A stretch of 64,000 nt of DNA from Thiocapsa sp. (lineage in GTDB: Bacteria; Pseudomonadota; Gammaproteobacteria; Chromatiales; Chromatiaceae): contig NZ_CP073760.1 in the NCBI RefSeq assembly GCF_018399035.1, forward strand, positions 2,918,001 to 2,982,000, in the 5' to 3' direction. Shown here piece by piece: positions 39,156 to 48,694 of the stretch; the first letter of the stretch is position 1; each line of letters begins with the position of its first letter. The notes below the pieces were generated by a model that ran no database searches, was not told the DNA's origin, and saw nothing but the letters and a program-made list of their open reading frames with translations. The translations under genes and the position numbers were made by a program.

Positions 39156-40996
39156 GCGTCGTCCCGGCTGTTCAGGACGACGCCGGCACTGGCGAGCCAA
39201 CGCCTGCGGGCCTCGAGCACCTCCGGCGGCACTGCATCCAAGAGCATCAAGTCACAGGTATCGGATCGCGCCGGCGCCGGGACGGCGAGCACCTCGATCA
39301 ACTCGTCACGCCGAAACAGATGGACTCGGACCCCGGACGAGTCCGCAGCGCGTGCAATCAAGGACTCCACATTCTCCGCAGTCGCTCGCAGGCCGTCGAC
39401 CGCGACCACGACGTCACCGGGCGCGATACCCGCGCGCTCGCCCGGACCGCCGCGGATCACATTCTGCACGACCGCCTCGGGGATGCCGGGACGCAGGCGC
39501 AGATCCAGGGTCGGTCGCGCCTCCCGGTGATCGAAGCACTCCGGACTCCCGCCCTGGTCCTTCGGCCCGTCCGCGGGGCGCAGCCGCATCGCGATCCCGA
39601 CCCCGGCCAAGAGAGGCTCGAGATCGAGCTCGTCGGTCCCATCCAAGGCGGACGAGAAGAAACCGCCGAGATCGAGCCCCGACACCTCGGTCGCGACGGC
39701 CTCGACGCCGTACTCCGGAACCCCGAGACCGGTGCGGCCATAGCGGCTCCAGAGCGCGCGCATGACGTCATCGAGCGATGCCCTGCCCTGCGTCCCCGCA
39801 CGAATGGTCAAATCCAGCGCCAAGGCGACCAAGGCGCCCTTGACGTAATAGCTCACGATGGCGTTTGGCGCATTTTCGTCTTGCTTATAGAACTTGGTCC
39901 AGGCATCGAAGCTTGACTCGGCCAGGGTCTGCACCTCGCGCCCGGGGGTTCGCATCAGGCGGGTGATGGTCGCGGCGAGCAAGCCGAGATAGGCCCGTGC
40001 ATCGATACGACCGCTGCGCACCAAGGCGAGCTCGTCGTAGTAGGACGTGATGCCTTCGAAGGCCCAAAGCGTGCGTGTGTGGATCTCCCGATCCAGCCCG
40101 CCATCCATCAAGGCCGCAGGCCGAATGCGCTTGACATGCCAGAGGTGGAAATATTCGTGACTGCACAAGCCCAAGAAGCGGATATAGGCGTCGGTGCGCT
40201 TCTCGTCGGCCGGATAGGGTAGATCGTTGCGCGCGCAGAGCAGACTGGTGGAGAACCGATGTTCCAATCCGCCGTAACCCTCGCCCAGCGCGGTCACGAG
40301 AAAGAGATAACGGTCGATCGGCAATTCGCCGAACAGGGCCGCGTGCTCGGCACAAATGCGTGAGAGGTCGCTCTCGAGTCGTGCCTTATCGGCACGCTGG
40401 CGGCCCGTGATCGCCATGCGATGCGGTACGCCCGCAAGATCGAACGCCACGCGCTCGAAGCAGCCCATCTCCACCGGATGATCGATCAGGTCGTCGTAAT
40501 TCTCGGCGCGATAACGTCCGAAGCCACGCGCGTCGATCTGCTCGGGCGCGAGGCTGGTTGCGACCTCCCACTCTCCGTCGGCGCGCGCATCGGGAGGCAA
40601 TAGATCAAGCAAACAGGGTCGGGCGTCCATCCCGCGCACCCGCATCAGGAGAACCGCTCCGTTGAAATAGGCGTGCGTGTTGTCGAGATGCGCCGCACGG
40701 ACCGAAAGCTCCCGCGCGTAGACTTGATAACGCACCCTGATTGCATGGCCCGCCGTCCGACAAACCCAGGTTTGCTTATCACGCTTTCGACACTCGAGCG
40801 GCGTTCCCTCGGCCGATTCGGCGACCAGCGTCAGGATATTCCTCGCAAAGTCCCTGATCATATAACTGCCGGGAATCCATGCGGGCAAAGAGAGCTCGAC
40901 GATCTCGGCGCCAGAATTCGGGATTTCGATATCGACCTGGAACCGGTGGGCTTGCGGAGCGGCGGGGCAAACGCGATAGAGCAGGTCGAGCGACAT
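39152..40996 (-). CDS. M61-family glycyl aminopeptidase-like protease with PDZ domain
   Basis: A 614-residue cytosolic-type metallopeptidase. The zinc motif HEYFHLWHVKRIRP (HExxH) lies in the centre, after the N-terminal beta domain (LLYRVCPAAPQAHRFQVDIE). A PDZ domain lies near residues 490-590 (RPGIPEAVVQNVIRGGPGERAGIAPGDVVVAVDG, read in parts). The ATG at 40994-40996 is preferred because upstream codons in frame lack homology and run into the RRM gene region. Substrates are unknown; family members prefer N-terminal Gly/Ala. Confidence 0.88.
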   Translation of the reverse strand: MSLDLLYRVCPAAPQAHRFQVDIEIPNSGAEIVELSLPAWIPGSYMIRDFARNILTLVAESAEGTPLECRKRDKQTWVCRTAGHAIRVRYQVYARELSVRAAHLDNTHAYFNGAVLLMRVRGMDARPCLLDLLPPDARADGEWEVATSLAPEQIDARGFGRYRAENYDDLIDHPVEMGCFERVAFDLAGVPHRMAITGRQRADKARLESDLSRICAEHAALFGELPIDRYLFLVTALGEGYGGLEHRFSTSLLCARNDLPYPADEKRTDAYIRFLGLCSHEYFHLWHVKRIRPAALMDGGLDREIHTRTLWAFEGITSYYDELALVRSGRIDARAYLGLLAATITRLMRTPGREVQTLAESSFDAWTKFYKQDENAPNAIVSYYVKGALVALALDLTIRAGTQGRASLDDVMRALWSRYGRTGLGVPEYGVEAVATEVSGLDLGGFFSSALDGTDELDLEPLLAGVGIAMRLRPADGPKDQGGSPECFDHREARPTLDLRLRPGIPEAVVQNVIRGGPGERAGIAPGDVVVAVDGLRATAENVESLIARAADSSGVRVHLFRRDELIEVLAVPAPARSDTCDLMLLDAVPPEVLEARRRWLASAGVVLNSRDDA

Positions 40997-41063
40997 CGGG
41001 AATGCGCAGGGGGCAGTGAGGGGAAAGGTGATCTTTACAAGATCGCGAGGTCGGTCTCGCAAA

Positions 41064-41091
41064 CGACCTCGGGGCAATAGCCCCGAGGTCG
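41064..41091. terminator. Terminator-type hairpin between the RRM gene and the M61 peptidase gene
   Basis: A perfect 12-bp stem (41064-41075 with 41080-41091) closed by AATA, 8 bp after the RRM gene stop. On the minus strand only a short T-run (TTT) follows, so it is a moderate intrinsic terminator. Confidence 0.65.
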
Positions 41092-41099
41092 GAGTCAGG

Positions 41100-41375
41100 T
41101 TACCAGCGCGGCCCGCGTGAGGGACGCTCACCGCGTGGCTTGGCTTGGTTGACCTTCAGATTGCGGCCCTTCAGCGGCGTCTCGTTCAGCCCCTTGATGG
41201 CGGCATCGGCCTCGGAGTTGTTCGGCATCTCGACAAAGCCGAAGCCCTTGGATTCGCCGGTGAACTTGTCGGTGATCAAATTCACGCTCGAGATCTCGCC
41301 ATAGGCGGAGAATGCGGTCTTCAGCTCGTCTTGGGTCACGCCGTAGGCCAGGTTGCCAACGTAAATATTCATCAT
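41100..41375 (-). CDS. RRM-domain RNA-binding protein
   Basis: A 91-residue single-RRM protein of the kind found in cyanobacteria and many proteobacteria, often cold-induced. RNP2 is IYVGNLAYG and RNP1 is KGFGFVEM; a short basic tail (KPRGERPSRGPRW) completes it. Two adjacent ATGs are possible starts. It may act as an RNA chaperone with the DEAD-box helicase encoded just upstream. Confidence 0.92.
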   Translation of the reverse strand: MMNIYVGNLAYGVTQDELKTAFSAYGEISSVNLITDKFTGESKGFGFVEMPNNSEADAAIKGLNETPLKGRNLKVNQAKPRGERPSRGPRW

Positions 41376-41524
41376 TCAAGAGTTCCGTGAGAGCGCATTG
41401 AAGAGAAAGAGAGAACGGTCGAAAAATCAATACGCAACTGTTTCGACGGTCTTTGTCCCCAACCGTTGGAGACGAAGGTGTCGCGGGGCGGGTTGGCCCG
41501 CTTCCCCGCGAGGGCTGCAGAGGT

Positions 41525-42811
41525 TTAGGGCGTCACGGCGCGCCCACGCCGGTCTCCCCCACGCCATGGCCGCTTCGCCGCCGGCGAAGCGGCCGCCGCC
41601 GGCTTGCGTGCCGGTCGGCTCGGTCCACGCGAATCACGGCGTCCGCCGAGGCTTCGATCCGGCTCGCACTCGGGCGGAACCAGCGACGGCTCGAAACCGA
41701 CCACGGGATTCATCGAAATCTCTTTGCGCAGGAGCCGCTGAATCCCCTGCAGCAAACCTTGCTCGTCATGACTGACCAAGGATAGGGCCTTGCCGCCGGC
41801 ACCTGCTCGACCGGTCCGCCCGATACGGTGCACATAATCCTCGGCGACGTTCGGCAGCTCGAAATTCACCACTTGGGGCAGATCGACGATATCCAATCCC
41901 CGCGCGGCGATATCCGTCGCCACCAATGCCCGGACGCTCCCGCGCTTGAAATCATCCAAGGCGCGCGTTCGGGCCGATTGGCTCTTGTTGCCGTGGATGG
42001 CTGCGGCCGTGATGCCCTCTCTGCCCAGGTGCTCGACCAGCCGGTTGGCGCCGGCCTTGGTCCGCGTGAACACCAGCACCTGATGCCAACCCTCGCTGCG
42101 GAAGAGGTGCGCGAGCAAATCGCGCTTGCGGGCCTTGTCGACCGGATGTGCCGCCTGCGTGACCGATTCGGCGGCCATGTTGCGGCGTGCGACCTCGATC
42201 AGCTTCGGCCGCTTGAGCAGTCCGTCGGCCAAACGCCTGATGTCGTCGGAGTAGGTCGCCGAAAACAGCAGATTCTGACGCCGCTCGGGGAGCAGCTGAA
42301 TGATGCGCCGAATGTCGTGGATGAAGCCCATATCCAGCATGCGATCGGCCTCGTCCAAGACGAGGATCTCCACGCGAGACAGATCGACGGTGCGTCGGCC
42401 TGCATGATCGAGCAGGCGTCCCGGAGTTGCGACCAGAACGTCGACGCCCCGCTGCAGCTGATTGATCTGAGGCTGCATACCGACACCGCCGAAGACGATC
42501 GCCGAGCGCAAAGGCAGGTGCAGGCCGTAGGCATGCACACGCTCGCCGACCTGGGCCGCCAGCTCGCGCGTCGGCGTCAAGATCAGTGCACGCGGATGAC
42601 GTTGCGGGTGACCTTTTTCGGAGAGTCGCTGCAAGAGCGGCAGCACGAAGGCCGCCGTCTTGCCTGTTCCGGTTTGAGCCCCGGCAAGCAGGTCGTGACC
42701 GGCTAAGATCTCCGGTATTGCCTGCAGTTGAATCGGGGTCGGACGGGCATAACGCTGCGTTGCCACGGCACGCAGCAAGTCGGCCTGAAGGCCGAGTGAA
42801 TCGAATGACAT
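41525..42811 (-). CDS. rhlE: DEAD-box ATP-dependent RNA helicase RhlE
   Basis: A 428-residue RNA helicase with all core motifs: Q-motif region FDSLGL...[10 protein letters not shown], motif [10 protein letters not shown], Ia [37 protein letters not shown] and [11 protein letters not shown] basic Arg/Pro/Ala-rich tail follows the core, as in RhlE. The ATG at 42809-42811 has GGAG upstream and is preferred to an upstream in-frame start. Confidence 0.92.
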   Translation of the reverse strand: MSFDSLGLQADLLRAVATQRYARPTPIQLQAIPEILAGHDLLAGAQTGTGKTAAFVLPLLQRLSEKGHPQRHPRALILTPTRELAAQVGERVHAYGLHLPLRSAIVFGGVGMQPQINQLQRGVDVLVATPGRLLDHAGRRTVDLSRVEILVLDEADRMLDMGFIHDIRRIIQLLPERRQNLLFSATYSDDIRRLADGLLKRPKLIEVARRNMAAESVTQAAHPVDKARKRDLLAHLFRSEGWHQVLVFTRTKAGANRLVEHLGREGITAAAIHGNKSQSARTRALDDFKRGSVRALVATDIAARGLDIVDLPQVVNFELPNVAEDYVHRIGRTGRAGAGGKALSLVSHDEQGLLQGIQRLLRKEISMNPVVGFEPSLVPPECEPDRSLGGRRDSRGPSRPARKPAAAASPAAKRPWRGGDRRGRAVTP

Positions 42812-43027
42812 GAAAACTCCTGAAACCGGCCTAAAACCGCGCGGGCGCGGGACCGGCCTAGGCAAAATAGAGGCGTTCGAGGATGAAGCCTTGAGACAAA
42901 GGTGGGGTCAGCCGCGAGACGACGCATCGACCGGATGATGCGATGTTTGGAGTCTACGCGATGCGCACAATGAAAGCCAGCGCCGCGCAAATCCTATTTG
43001 TCGGGGTGCTTGCGAGTCAGCTCGGCC

Positions 43028-43053
43028 GGAGGTCGGAAACAGTTCCGACCTCC
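43028..43053. terminator. Hairpin downstream of the H-NS-like gene
   Basis: GGAGGTCGGAA (43028-43038) pairs with TTCCGACCTCC (43043-43053) around a 4-nt loop, about 110 bp after the stop of the minus-strand gene. There is no T-run. The surrounding interval 42812-43160 holds no supported gene and must contain the rhlE promoter. Confidence 0.45.
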
Positions 43054-43160
43054 CATCTCGACACCCGAGCTTGAAAATGTTTCGTGCGATCCGTAGAAGA
43101 CCGCCCGATGCCGAAAAGGATGCCGAGAGGGTTCTCCGGAAATCGCCGAAATAATTGCGA

Positions 43161-43568
43161 CTAGGCGTCGACCGCTTGGAGATAGCTGGATTTGAAGGCT
43201 TCGCGATCGGTCTTGGAAGACGGATCGTAGCCCTGCTCCGCCATCTTCTGCTTCATCCAACCGGGAAGAACGCCACGCACATAGACGTTGTCGCCATTCT
43301 CGGGATCGACATATCGCGTATACTGCCGACCTCCGGTGGGCGAACGCCGGACCGAGCCGACTGCACGCCGACGCTTGGATTCTACCAGAGGCAGAATGTC
43401 TTCCAATTCGTAGCCGTATTGCGCGATCAGACCCCTGATCTGTTGAGCGACATCCGATTTCGCCTCCTGACGACGTACTTCCAGTGCGCGCTTCAGCTCA
43501 GCCTTGCTGCTTTCGATCTCGGCAAGCTGCTGCTGAATCTCGTCGACGCTAAGGTTAGCGTACTCCAC
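43161..43568 (-). CDS. H-NS-like nucleoid-associated protein
   Basis: A 135-residue protein with an N-terminal oligomerisation coiled coil (SVDEIQQQLAEIESSKAELK) and a C-terminal DNA-binding segment (TRYVDPENGDNVYVRGVLPGWM). This is the layout of H-NS histone-family regulators. The C-terminal core lacks the classic GRGRxP loop, having RGVLP instead. The GTG start at 43566-43568 lies 8 nt after a perfect AGGAGG. Likely a global silencer of AT-rich or foreign DNA. Confidence 0.75.
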   Translation of the reverse strand: MEYANLSVDEIQQQLAEIESSKAELKRALEVRRQEAKSDVAQQIRGLIAQYGYELEDILPLVESKRRRAVGSVRRSPTGGRQYTRYVDPENGDNVYVRGVLPGWMKQKMAEQGYDPSSKTDREAFKSSYLQAVDA

Positions 43569-43829
43569 GTGACATACCTCCTAAACGGGTAAAGGGTAAT
43601 CCCTGAAAAGACAAGCGAGCCGTCATGCGGCTCGGTCTCTATAATTTATGCGATCTGCATTGGATGTCAAGAAGAAACGGTAAAAGCGATCGGATGAGGT
43701 GCCGGAATCGATCCATGGGGCATCTTTTATCGGAGCGTCGCTGCGCACGACTTGACGGAGAATACCCGCAGAATCGCACACGCTGATTGACCCATTCGGA
43801 GCCGAATCCGATTCGGCCGAACCGCAGGC

Positions 43830-44888
43830 TCATCGGCTCGATGAGTGGTGAAGCGCCGTATCCTCCTCATTACGGATCAGAAACATCGCATCGCCGTAGC
43901 TGAAGAACCGATACCGAGCATCCACGGCGTGGCGGTAGGCGTCCATCACGGGGCGATAACCCGCAAAGGCCGAAACCAGCATGAGCAGCGTCGATTCGGG
44001 CAAGTGGAAATTGGTGATCATCGCGTCCACCACCCGAAACCGATAGCCGGGCCGAATAAAAAGGCGACTGTCGCCCCGCAAAGGTTTGAGCTCGCCGTCG
44101 GCCGCGGCGGTCTCGAGACTGCGCACGCTCGTGGTGCCGACGGCGACGACACGTCCACCACTCGCGCGCGTAGAATGCACCGCACGGCAGACATCCTCAT
44201 TCACATCGATCCATTCGGCGTGCATCTCGTGTCGGTCGATGTCATCCACTCGGACCGGCTGAAAGGTTCCCGCACCGACGTGCAGCGTCACCTCCGCGAG
44301 CTCGACGCCCATCTCGCGCAGACGGGCCAACATGGCCTCGTCGAAGTGAAGACCCGCCGTCGGGGCGGCGACGGCACCGCTGTGGCGTGCGTAAACCGTC
44401 TGATACCGCGCCTCGTCCGAGGCGTCGTCCGGACGCTGGATATAGGGCGGCAAGGGGATATGACCCTGCTCCGACATGAGATCGGCGAAGGTACCCTCGA
44501 CCAGACCGAGCCGATGCAGATCGCCTTCGCGCTGCCCCACGAGGAGCCGCGCACCTCCATCGAGCTCGATCCAGCCGCCCGGCTTGGGCGACTTGCTCGC
44601 CCGGACCTGGGCCAATGCCGCGCGCGCATCCACGACGCGCTCGATCAGGATCTCGACCCGACCTCCGGTGTCCTTACGCCCGAACAGCCGGGCACGCATC
44701 ACACGTGTGTTGTTGAACACCAGGAGATCGCCCGGCCGGAGCAACCGCGGCAAATCGGAAAAAAGAAGGTCGCGACAGCCCTCGCCCGCGGGGTCGAGTG
44801 CAAGCAAGCGCGACGCTCCGCGATCGGGCAGCGGGCGCTGGGCGATCAAATCGGCGGGCAGGTCATAGTGAAAATCGCGAAGGTGCAT
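43830..44888 (-). CDS. queA: tRNA preQ1(34) S-adenosylmethionine ribosyltransferase-isomerase
   Basis: A 352-residue enzyme that transfers the ribosyl moiety of SAM to preQ1-tRNA in queuosine synthesis. Conserved blocks include [57 protein letters not shown] and [18 protein letters not shown]. Full length. The usual partner tgt is not adjacent. Small hairpins lie at the stop (43829-43845) and just beyond (43801-43817) and may end transcription. Confidence 0.95.
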   Translation of the reverse strand: MHLRDFHYDLPADLIAQRPLPDRGASRLLALDPAGEGCRDLLFSDLPRLLRPGDLLVFNNTRVMRARLFGRKDTGGRVEILIERVVDARAALAQVRASKSPKPGGWIELDGGARLLVGQREGDLHRLGLVEGTFADLMSEQGHIPLPPYIQRPDDASDEARYQTVYARHSGAVAAPTAGLHFDEAMLARLREMGVELAEVTLHVGAGTFQPVRVDDIDRHEMHAEWIDVNEDVCRAVHSTRASGGRVVAVGTTSVRSLETAAADGELKPLRGDSRLFIRPGYRFRVVDAMITNFHLPESTLLMLVSAFAGYRPVMDAYRHAVDARYRFFSYGDAMFLIRNEEDTALHHSSSR

Positions 44889-45042
44889 GGAGCGAATAGC
44901 AAGGAGCAGGGTTCAAACGGTCTTCGACAAAGGTCTCGGAGCGGACGATCGGCGAACGCGGCGCGCATCATAGCACCCGAAGGCCGATCGTCTTCGGTTA
45001 TCCTTCACGGCTGGATATCTCAATGACGCCCGCCTGAACATC

Positions 45043-46245
45043 GTGAGACTCGGTATCGATCGGCTATTGGAAGACCACGCGCTGCGCCGACCCCTGCAAG
45101 GTCGCCGAGTCGCGCTCCTCGGGCACCCCGCGTCCTGCACATCCGACGGCCGGCACAGCCTGGATGCACTGATGGACCTCGGCGAGCTGACTGTGACGGC
45201 CGCCTTCGGCCCTCAGCACGGGATGCGCGGGGACAAGCAGGACAACATGGTCGAGACCGAAGACGCCCTGGACCCGCGACACGGCATCCCGGTCTTCAGC
45301 CTCTACGGCCGGGTGCGCTATCCGACCGACGCGATGCTCGATCGTTTCGATGTCCTGTTGGTGGATCTGCAGGACATCGGCACCCGCATCTACACCTATG
45401 TCACGACGCTGGCCTATCTGATCGACGCCTGCGCCGCGGCGGGCAAGGCCATCCGGGTACTCGACCGACCCAACCCCGCCGGCCGCCCGATCGAAGGCAG
45501 CATCCTGGAGCCGGGCTGGGAGAGCTTCGTCGGTGCGGGTCCGCTCATGATGCGCCACGGGCTGACCTTCGGCGAGCTGGCGCGCTGGTTCGTCGACTAT
45601 CGCGGTCAGGATATCGACCTCGAAGTGATCGCGATGGACGGCTATCGCCCCGAGGTCGGCCCCGGTTTCGGCTGGCCGGTCATGGAGCTGCCCTGGATCA
45701 ACCCGAGTCCCAACGCGGCGAGCCTCAACATGGCCCGCTGCTTCCCGGGCACCGTCTTGTTGGAGGGAACGACGCTGTCCGAAGGGCGCGGCACCACGGT
45801 GTCGCTCGAGGTGGTCGGCGCCCCGGATATCGACTTCGAGCGCGTGCTGGCTTGCATGCGCGCTGAATCTGCCGACTGGACCGAAGGCGCACTCATCCGC
45901 CCCTGCTGGTTCGAGCCGACCTTCCACAAGCATGCCGGCCGGCTCTGCTCCGGGCTCCAGATCCACACCGACCATCACGGCTACCGTCACGATCGCTTCA
46001 AGCCATACCGACTGATTGCGCTTCTGTTGAAGGCCGTCCGATCGGAATACCCGGACTATCCGATCTGGCGTGACTTTCCCTACGAATACGAGACCGAACG
46101 TCTCGCCATCGACCTACTCTCGGGCGGCACCTTTCTGCGCGAGTGGGTCGAGGATCCGGAGGCTCGACCGGGCGACTTGGAGCAGCGGCTGCGTGCGGAC
46201 GAGGCGCTGTGGGCGGAGTCGACGGCCGGGTTGCGACTTTATTAG
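45043..46245 (+). CDS. DUF1343 protein, NamZ-type exo-beta-N-acetylmuramidase
   Basis: A 400-residue protein of the DUF1343 family, whose Bacillus member NamZ removes N-acetylmuramic acid from peptidoglycan ends. Motifs include AAFGPQHGMRGDKQDNM, FSLYGRVRYPT, VDLQDIGTRIYTYVTT, LDRPNPAGR and LPWINPSPNA. No signal peptide is evident, so the location is unclear. A GTG start is used. It ends before a large inverted repeat separating it from the convergent kinase gene. Confidence 0.85.
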   Translation: MRLGIDRLLEDHALRRPLQGRRVALLGHPASCTSDGRHSLDALMDLGELTVTAAFGPQHGMRGDKQDNMVETEDALDPRHGIPVFSLYGRVRYPTDAMLDRFDVLLVDLQDIGTRIYTYVTTLAYLIDACAAAGKAIRVLDRPNPAGRPIEGSILEPGWESFVGAGPLMMRHGLTFGELARWFVDYRGQDIDLEVIAMDGYRPEVGPGFGWPVMELPWINPSPNAASLNMARCFPGTVLLEGTTLSEGRGTTVSLEVVGAPDIDFERVLACMRAESADWTEGALIRPCWFEPTFHKHAGRLCSGLQIHTDHHGYRHDRFKPYRLIALLLKAVRSEYPDYPIWRDFPYEYETERLAIDLLSGGTFLREWVEDPEARPGDLEQRLRADEALWAESTAGLRLY

Positions 46246-46273
46246 TGCAGCACGGCAGATGTGTCGAGACCGT

Positions 46274-46349
46274 TCGTTGTCGTTGTCGTTGTCGTAATCG
46301 ACCATCGATACGACGACGACCACGATTACGACAACGACAACGACAACGA
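46274..46349. repeat. 27-bp perfect inverted repeat of GTTGTC units
   Basis: The arm at 46274-46300, made of repeating GTTGTC hexamers and ending GTAATCG, is exactly complementary to 46323-46349. The loop is 22 nt. The stem may extend outward imperfectly through GAGACC and AGTGCAG matches. It lies between the convergent namZ-like and kinase genes, where it could stop transcription from both sides. Confidence 0.9.
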
Positions 46350-46427
46350 AAATGATCTCGGATGGTCTCGGAAATTCTGCACTGCTGCCCCAGTGGTGAC
46401 TGGTAAGTGGCGAGTGGCGATTCGCCG

Positions 46428-47852
46428 TTACGCGGCCGGGGAGCGCACATCGCGGAAGCGGATCGTCACGATGAGCCCGGCGGCATCGCCGCCGAGCGCA
46501 ATGGATGCCTGATGGAGATCGAGCACGGCCTTCACGAGGCTCAGGCCGAGCCCGCTGCCGGGCGTGGAGCGGCTGTCGTCGAGCCGAACGAACCGATCGA
46601 GGACCCGCTCGCGCGCTTGCGGCGGAATGCCCGGTCCGGAATCGCGAATCGTCACGGTCACGCCATCCTCCCCGGACGCCCCTGCAAGCGCGATGCCCCC
46701 GCCCGACGACGTGTATTTGATGGCGTTGTCGACCAGGTTCGCCAAGGCCTGGAACAGGAGGTCGCGATCGCCCATGACCCGGGCCGGTCCGTCGAGCCGA
46801 AGCGTCAAGTCCTGCCCCTTCTCGGCCGCGAGCGGCTCGTAGAGCTCGGCCAGATCCTCCAGCAAGGCGGCGAGATCCACGCGGGCGAAGGCGGCCCGTC
46901 GGGCGCCGGACTCGATACGCGCAATCCGCAACAGCGCATTGAATGTGGACAGCATCTCCTCGGTATCGGCGATCGTCTCGGCGGCAAGCGCGCGGGCGTT
47001 CTCGCAGGCGTCGAGCTCGGTGCGCAGCAGCTCCAGCTTGGTCCGCACCCGGGTCAGCGGCGTGCGCAGATCATGGGCGATGTTGTCCGAGACCTGTCGA
47101 ACACCCGCCATCAGCTGCTCGATGCGCGCGAGCATCCGGTTGAGATTCGCGGCAAGCGCGTCGAAATCGTCGCCGCTGCCGTTGAGCGGGATGCGTCGGG
47201 AGAGGTCCCCGGCCATGATCTCGCCGGCGGTCTGGTTGATCGTCTCAAGCCGCCGCATCACGCCTGCGCTCATCAGCCATCCGCCCAGCAGGGCCAGGGC
47301 CGCGGTCATCGCCAGCCCCCAAGCGAGCGCATCCAGGATCAGGGCACGCGTAGCCTCCAGATCACGCACGTCCCGCCCGACCAGGAGTCGCAGGCCGCCG
47401 CGCAGCAGGAAGACCTGTCCGCGTGCCGCATGCTCTTCCGTGCGATCCGGTCCGCGCTCGCGCAGACGGAAACCGATCCAACCGTCCGGGTCAGGAAAGC
47501 CCGCCGGCCAACGATCGAGATTCCCGGCAAGCGGCTTGAGGCTGTCGTCGACCAGGAGATAGACGTTCGACCCGACCGGATCGCGTGCGACACGCTCGTT
47601 GATCACCGACGACAGACCGGCGAGACCGCGCCGCCGGTACTGCTCGGCAAGCCCGCGGATCTCGGCCTCGATCGTCGCCGCGGTCTGACGGTCCATATAG
47701 CCGGCGGTCGACCAATAGAGAAAGGCCATGAGGATGCCGACCGAGACGCCGAGCAGCAGCACATAGAGGACGGCCAGACGGAAGGTCGAGCTGCGCAGAA
47801 TACTGGTGGCCCGCGCACGCAGGGCCGACGGTGAAGGCACTGCGTCGCTCAC
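46428..47852 (-). CDS. Two-component sensor histidine kinase
   Basis: A 474-residue membrane kinase. TM1 is LAVLYVLLLGVSVGILMAFL, a periplasmic domain of about 125 residues follows, then TM2 (LAWGLAMTAALALLGGWLM), HAMP, HisKA with the phospho-acceptor in DNIAHDLRTPLTRVR, and HATPase_c (NLVDNAIKYT, RDSGPGIP, GSGLGLSLV). The GTG at 47850-47852 overlaps the response regulator stop (GTGA), fixing the start. The stimulus is unknown; the layout resembles metal/envelope-sensing CusS-like kinases. Confidence 0.92.
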   Translation of the reverse strand: MSDAVPSPSALRARATSILRSSTFRLAVLYVLLLGVSVGILMAFLYWSTAGYMDRQTAATIEAEIRGLAEQYRRRGLAGLSSVINERVARDPVGSNVYLLVDDSLKPLAGNLDRWPAGFPDPDGWIGFRLRERGPDRTEEHAARGQVFLLRGGLRLLVGRDVRDLEATRALILDALAWGLAMTAALALLGGWLMSAGVMRRLETINQTAGEIMAGDLSRRIPLNGSGDDFDALAANLNRMLARIEQLMAGVRQVSDNIAHDLRTPLTRVRTKLELLRTELDACENARALAAETIADTEEMLSTFNALLRIARIESGARRAAFARVDLAALLEDLAELYEPLAAEKGQDLTLRLDGPARVMGDRDLLFQALANLVDNAIKYTSSGGGIALAGASGEDGVTVTIRDSGPGIPPQARERVLDRFVRLDDSRSTPGSGLGLSLVKAVLDLHQASIALGGDAAGLIVTIRFRDVRSPAA

Positions 47853-48523
47853 GCGCCGCGGATCATGTAGCCGACACCGCGAACAGTCTGGAGGAGCGGC
47901 GGGTCGAAGTCCTTGTCGATCTTGCCGCGCAGGCGGCTGATGTGGACATCGATGACGTTGGTTTGGGGGTCGAAGTGATAGTCCCACACCTGCTCGAGCA
48001 GCATGGTACGGGTCACCACTTGGCCGGCGTGGCGCACCAGATATTCCAGCAGCCGAAACTCGCGCGGCTGGAGCTGGATCTCGCGGCCGGCGCGGGTCAC
48101 CTCGCGCTTGAGCAGATCCATCTCGAGGTCCGCGACCCGCAAGCGCGTCTCCGGGGTCTCGGCCTTGCCGCGACGCAGCAGGACCTCGAGACGCGCATGC
48201 AGCTCGGAGAAGGCAAAGGGCTTGACGAGATAGTCGTCCCCGCCCGCACGCAGACCCTCGACGCGATCGTCGACCTCGCCCAAGGCGCTGAGAAAGAGCA
48301 CCGGCGTGCGGTTGCCCGAGGCGCGCAACGTCCGCACGATGCCGACCCCGTCGAGGCCGGGCAGCATGCGATCGACGATCAAGGCGTCGTACTCCCCGCC
48401 GGCGGCCTGCAGGAGACCGGCGCGACCGTCCGGGACATGGTCGGTGACCGCGCCGATCTCGGCGAGTGCCTTCAGGAGATAGTCGGCGGTCTGGCGATCG
48501 TCTTCGATCAGGAGGACTCGCAT
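47849..48523 (-). CDS. OmpR/PhoB-family response regulator
   Basis: A 224-residue regulator with a receiver domain (acidic pocket IEDD, phospho-acceptor aspartate in LIVDRMLPGLDG, conserved lysine in VKPFAFSEL) and a winged-helix DNA-binding domain ending RTVRGVGYMIR. It is the partner of the overlapping kinase gene. The ATG at 48521-48523 directly follows five copies of a heptanucleotide repeat, with no Shine-Dalgarno, which is unusual. Confidence 0.93.
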   Translation of the reverse strand: MRVLLIEDDRQTADYLLKALAEIGAVTDHVPDGRAGLLQAAGGEYDALIVDRMLPGLDGVGIVRTLRASGNRTPVLFLSALGEVDDRVEGLRAGGDDYLVKPFAFSELHARLEVLLRRGKAETPETRLRVADLEMDLLKREVTRAGREIQLQPREFRLLEYLVRHAGQVVTRTMLLEQVWDYHFDPQTNVIDVHISRLRGKIDKDFDPPLLQTVRGVGYMIRGA

Positions 48524-48558
48524 GGGTTCGGGGTTCGGGGTTCGGGGTTCGGGGTTCG
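48524..48558. repeat. Heptanucleotide tandem repeat abutting a start codon
   Basis: Five perfect copies of GGGTTCG (plus strand), read CGAACCC toward the gene. They touch the ATG of the response regulator and occupy the place of its ribosome-binding site. Copy-number change would alter the leader. Confidence 0.9.
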
Positions 48559-48617
48559 GGGCATAGAATAGCGCGGAATCCGCTCGGTCAAGGCATGTGG
48601 CGGGTCGCGCGGTTGCG

Positions 48618-48653
48618 CGATCGTGGCCTTGCCCTCGGGCAAGGCCACGATCG
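48618..48653. terminator. Strong hairpin after the DegP-like gene
   Basis: CGATCGTGGCCTTGCCC (48618-48634) pairs perfectly with 48637-48653. It lies 41 bp downstream of the minus-strand protease gene stop. It is likely a transcription terminator or 3' stabiliser, although no T-run is present. Confidence 0.6.
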
Positions 48654-48694
48654 GGTGTCGACCTGCGTTCGATGCGCCCGAGGTGCGCCCGGGA

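Noticed and set aside
45064-45990. 308-residue frame opposite the NamZ-like gene
   Set aside because: Antisense shadow of a well-conserved DUF1343 gene.
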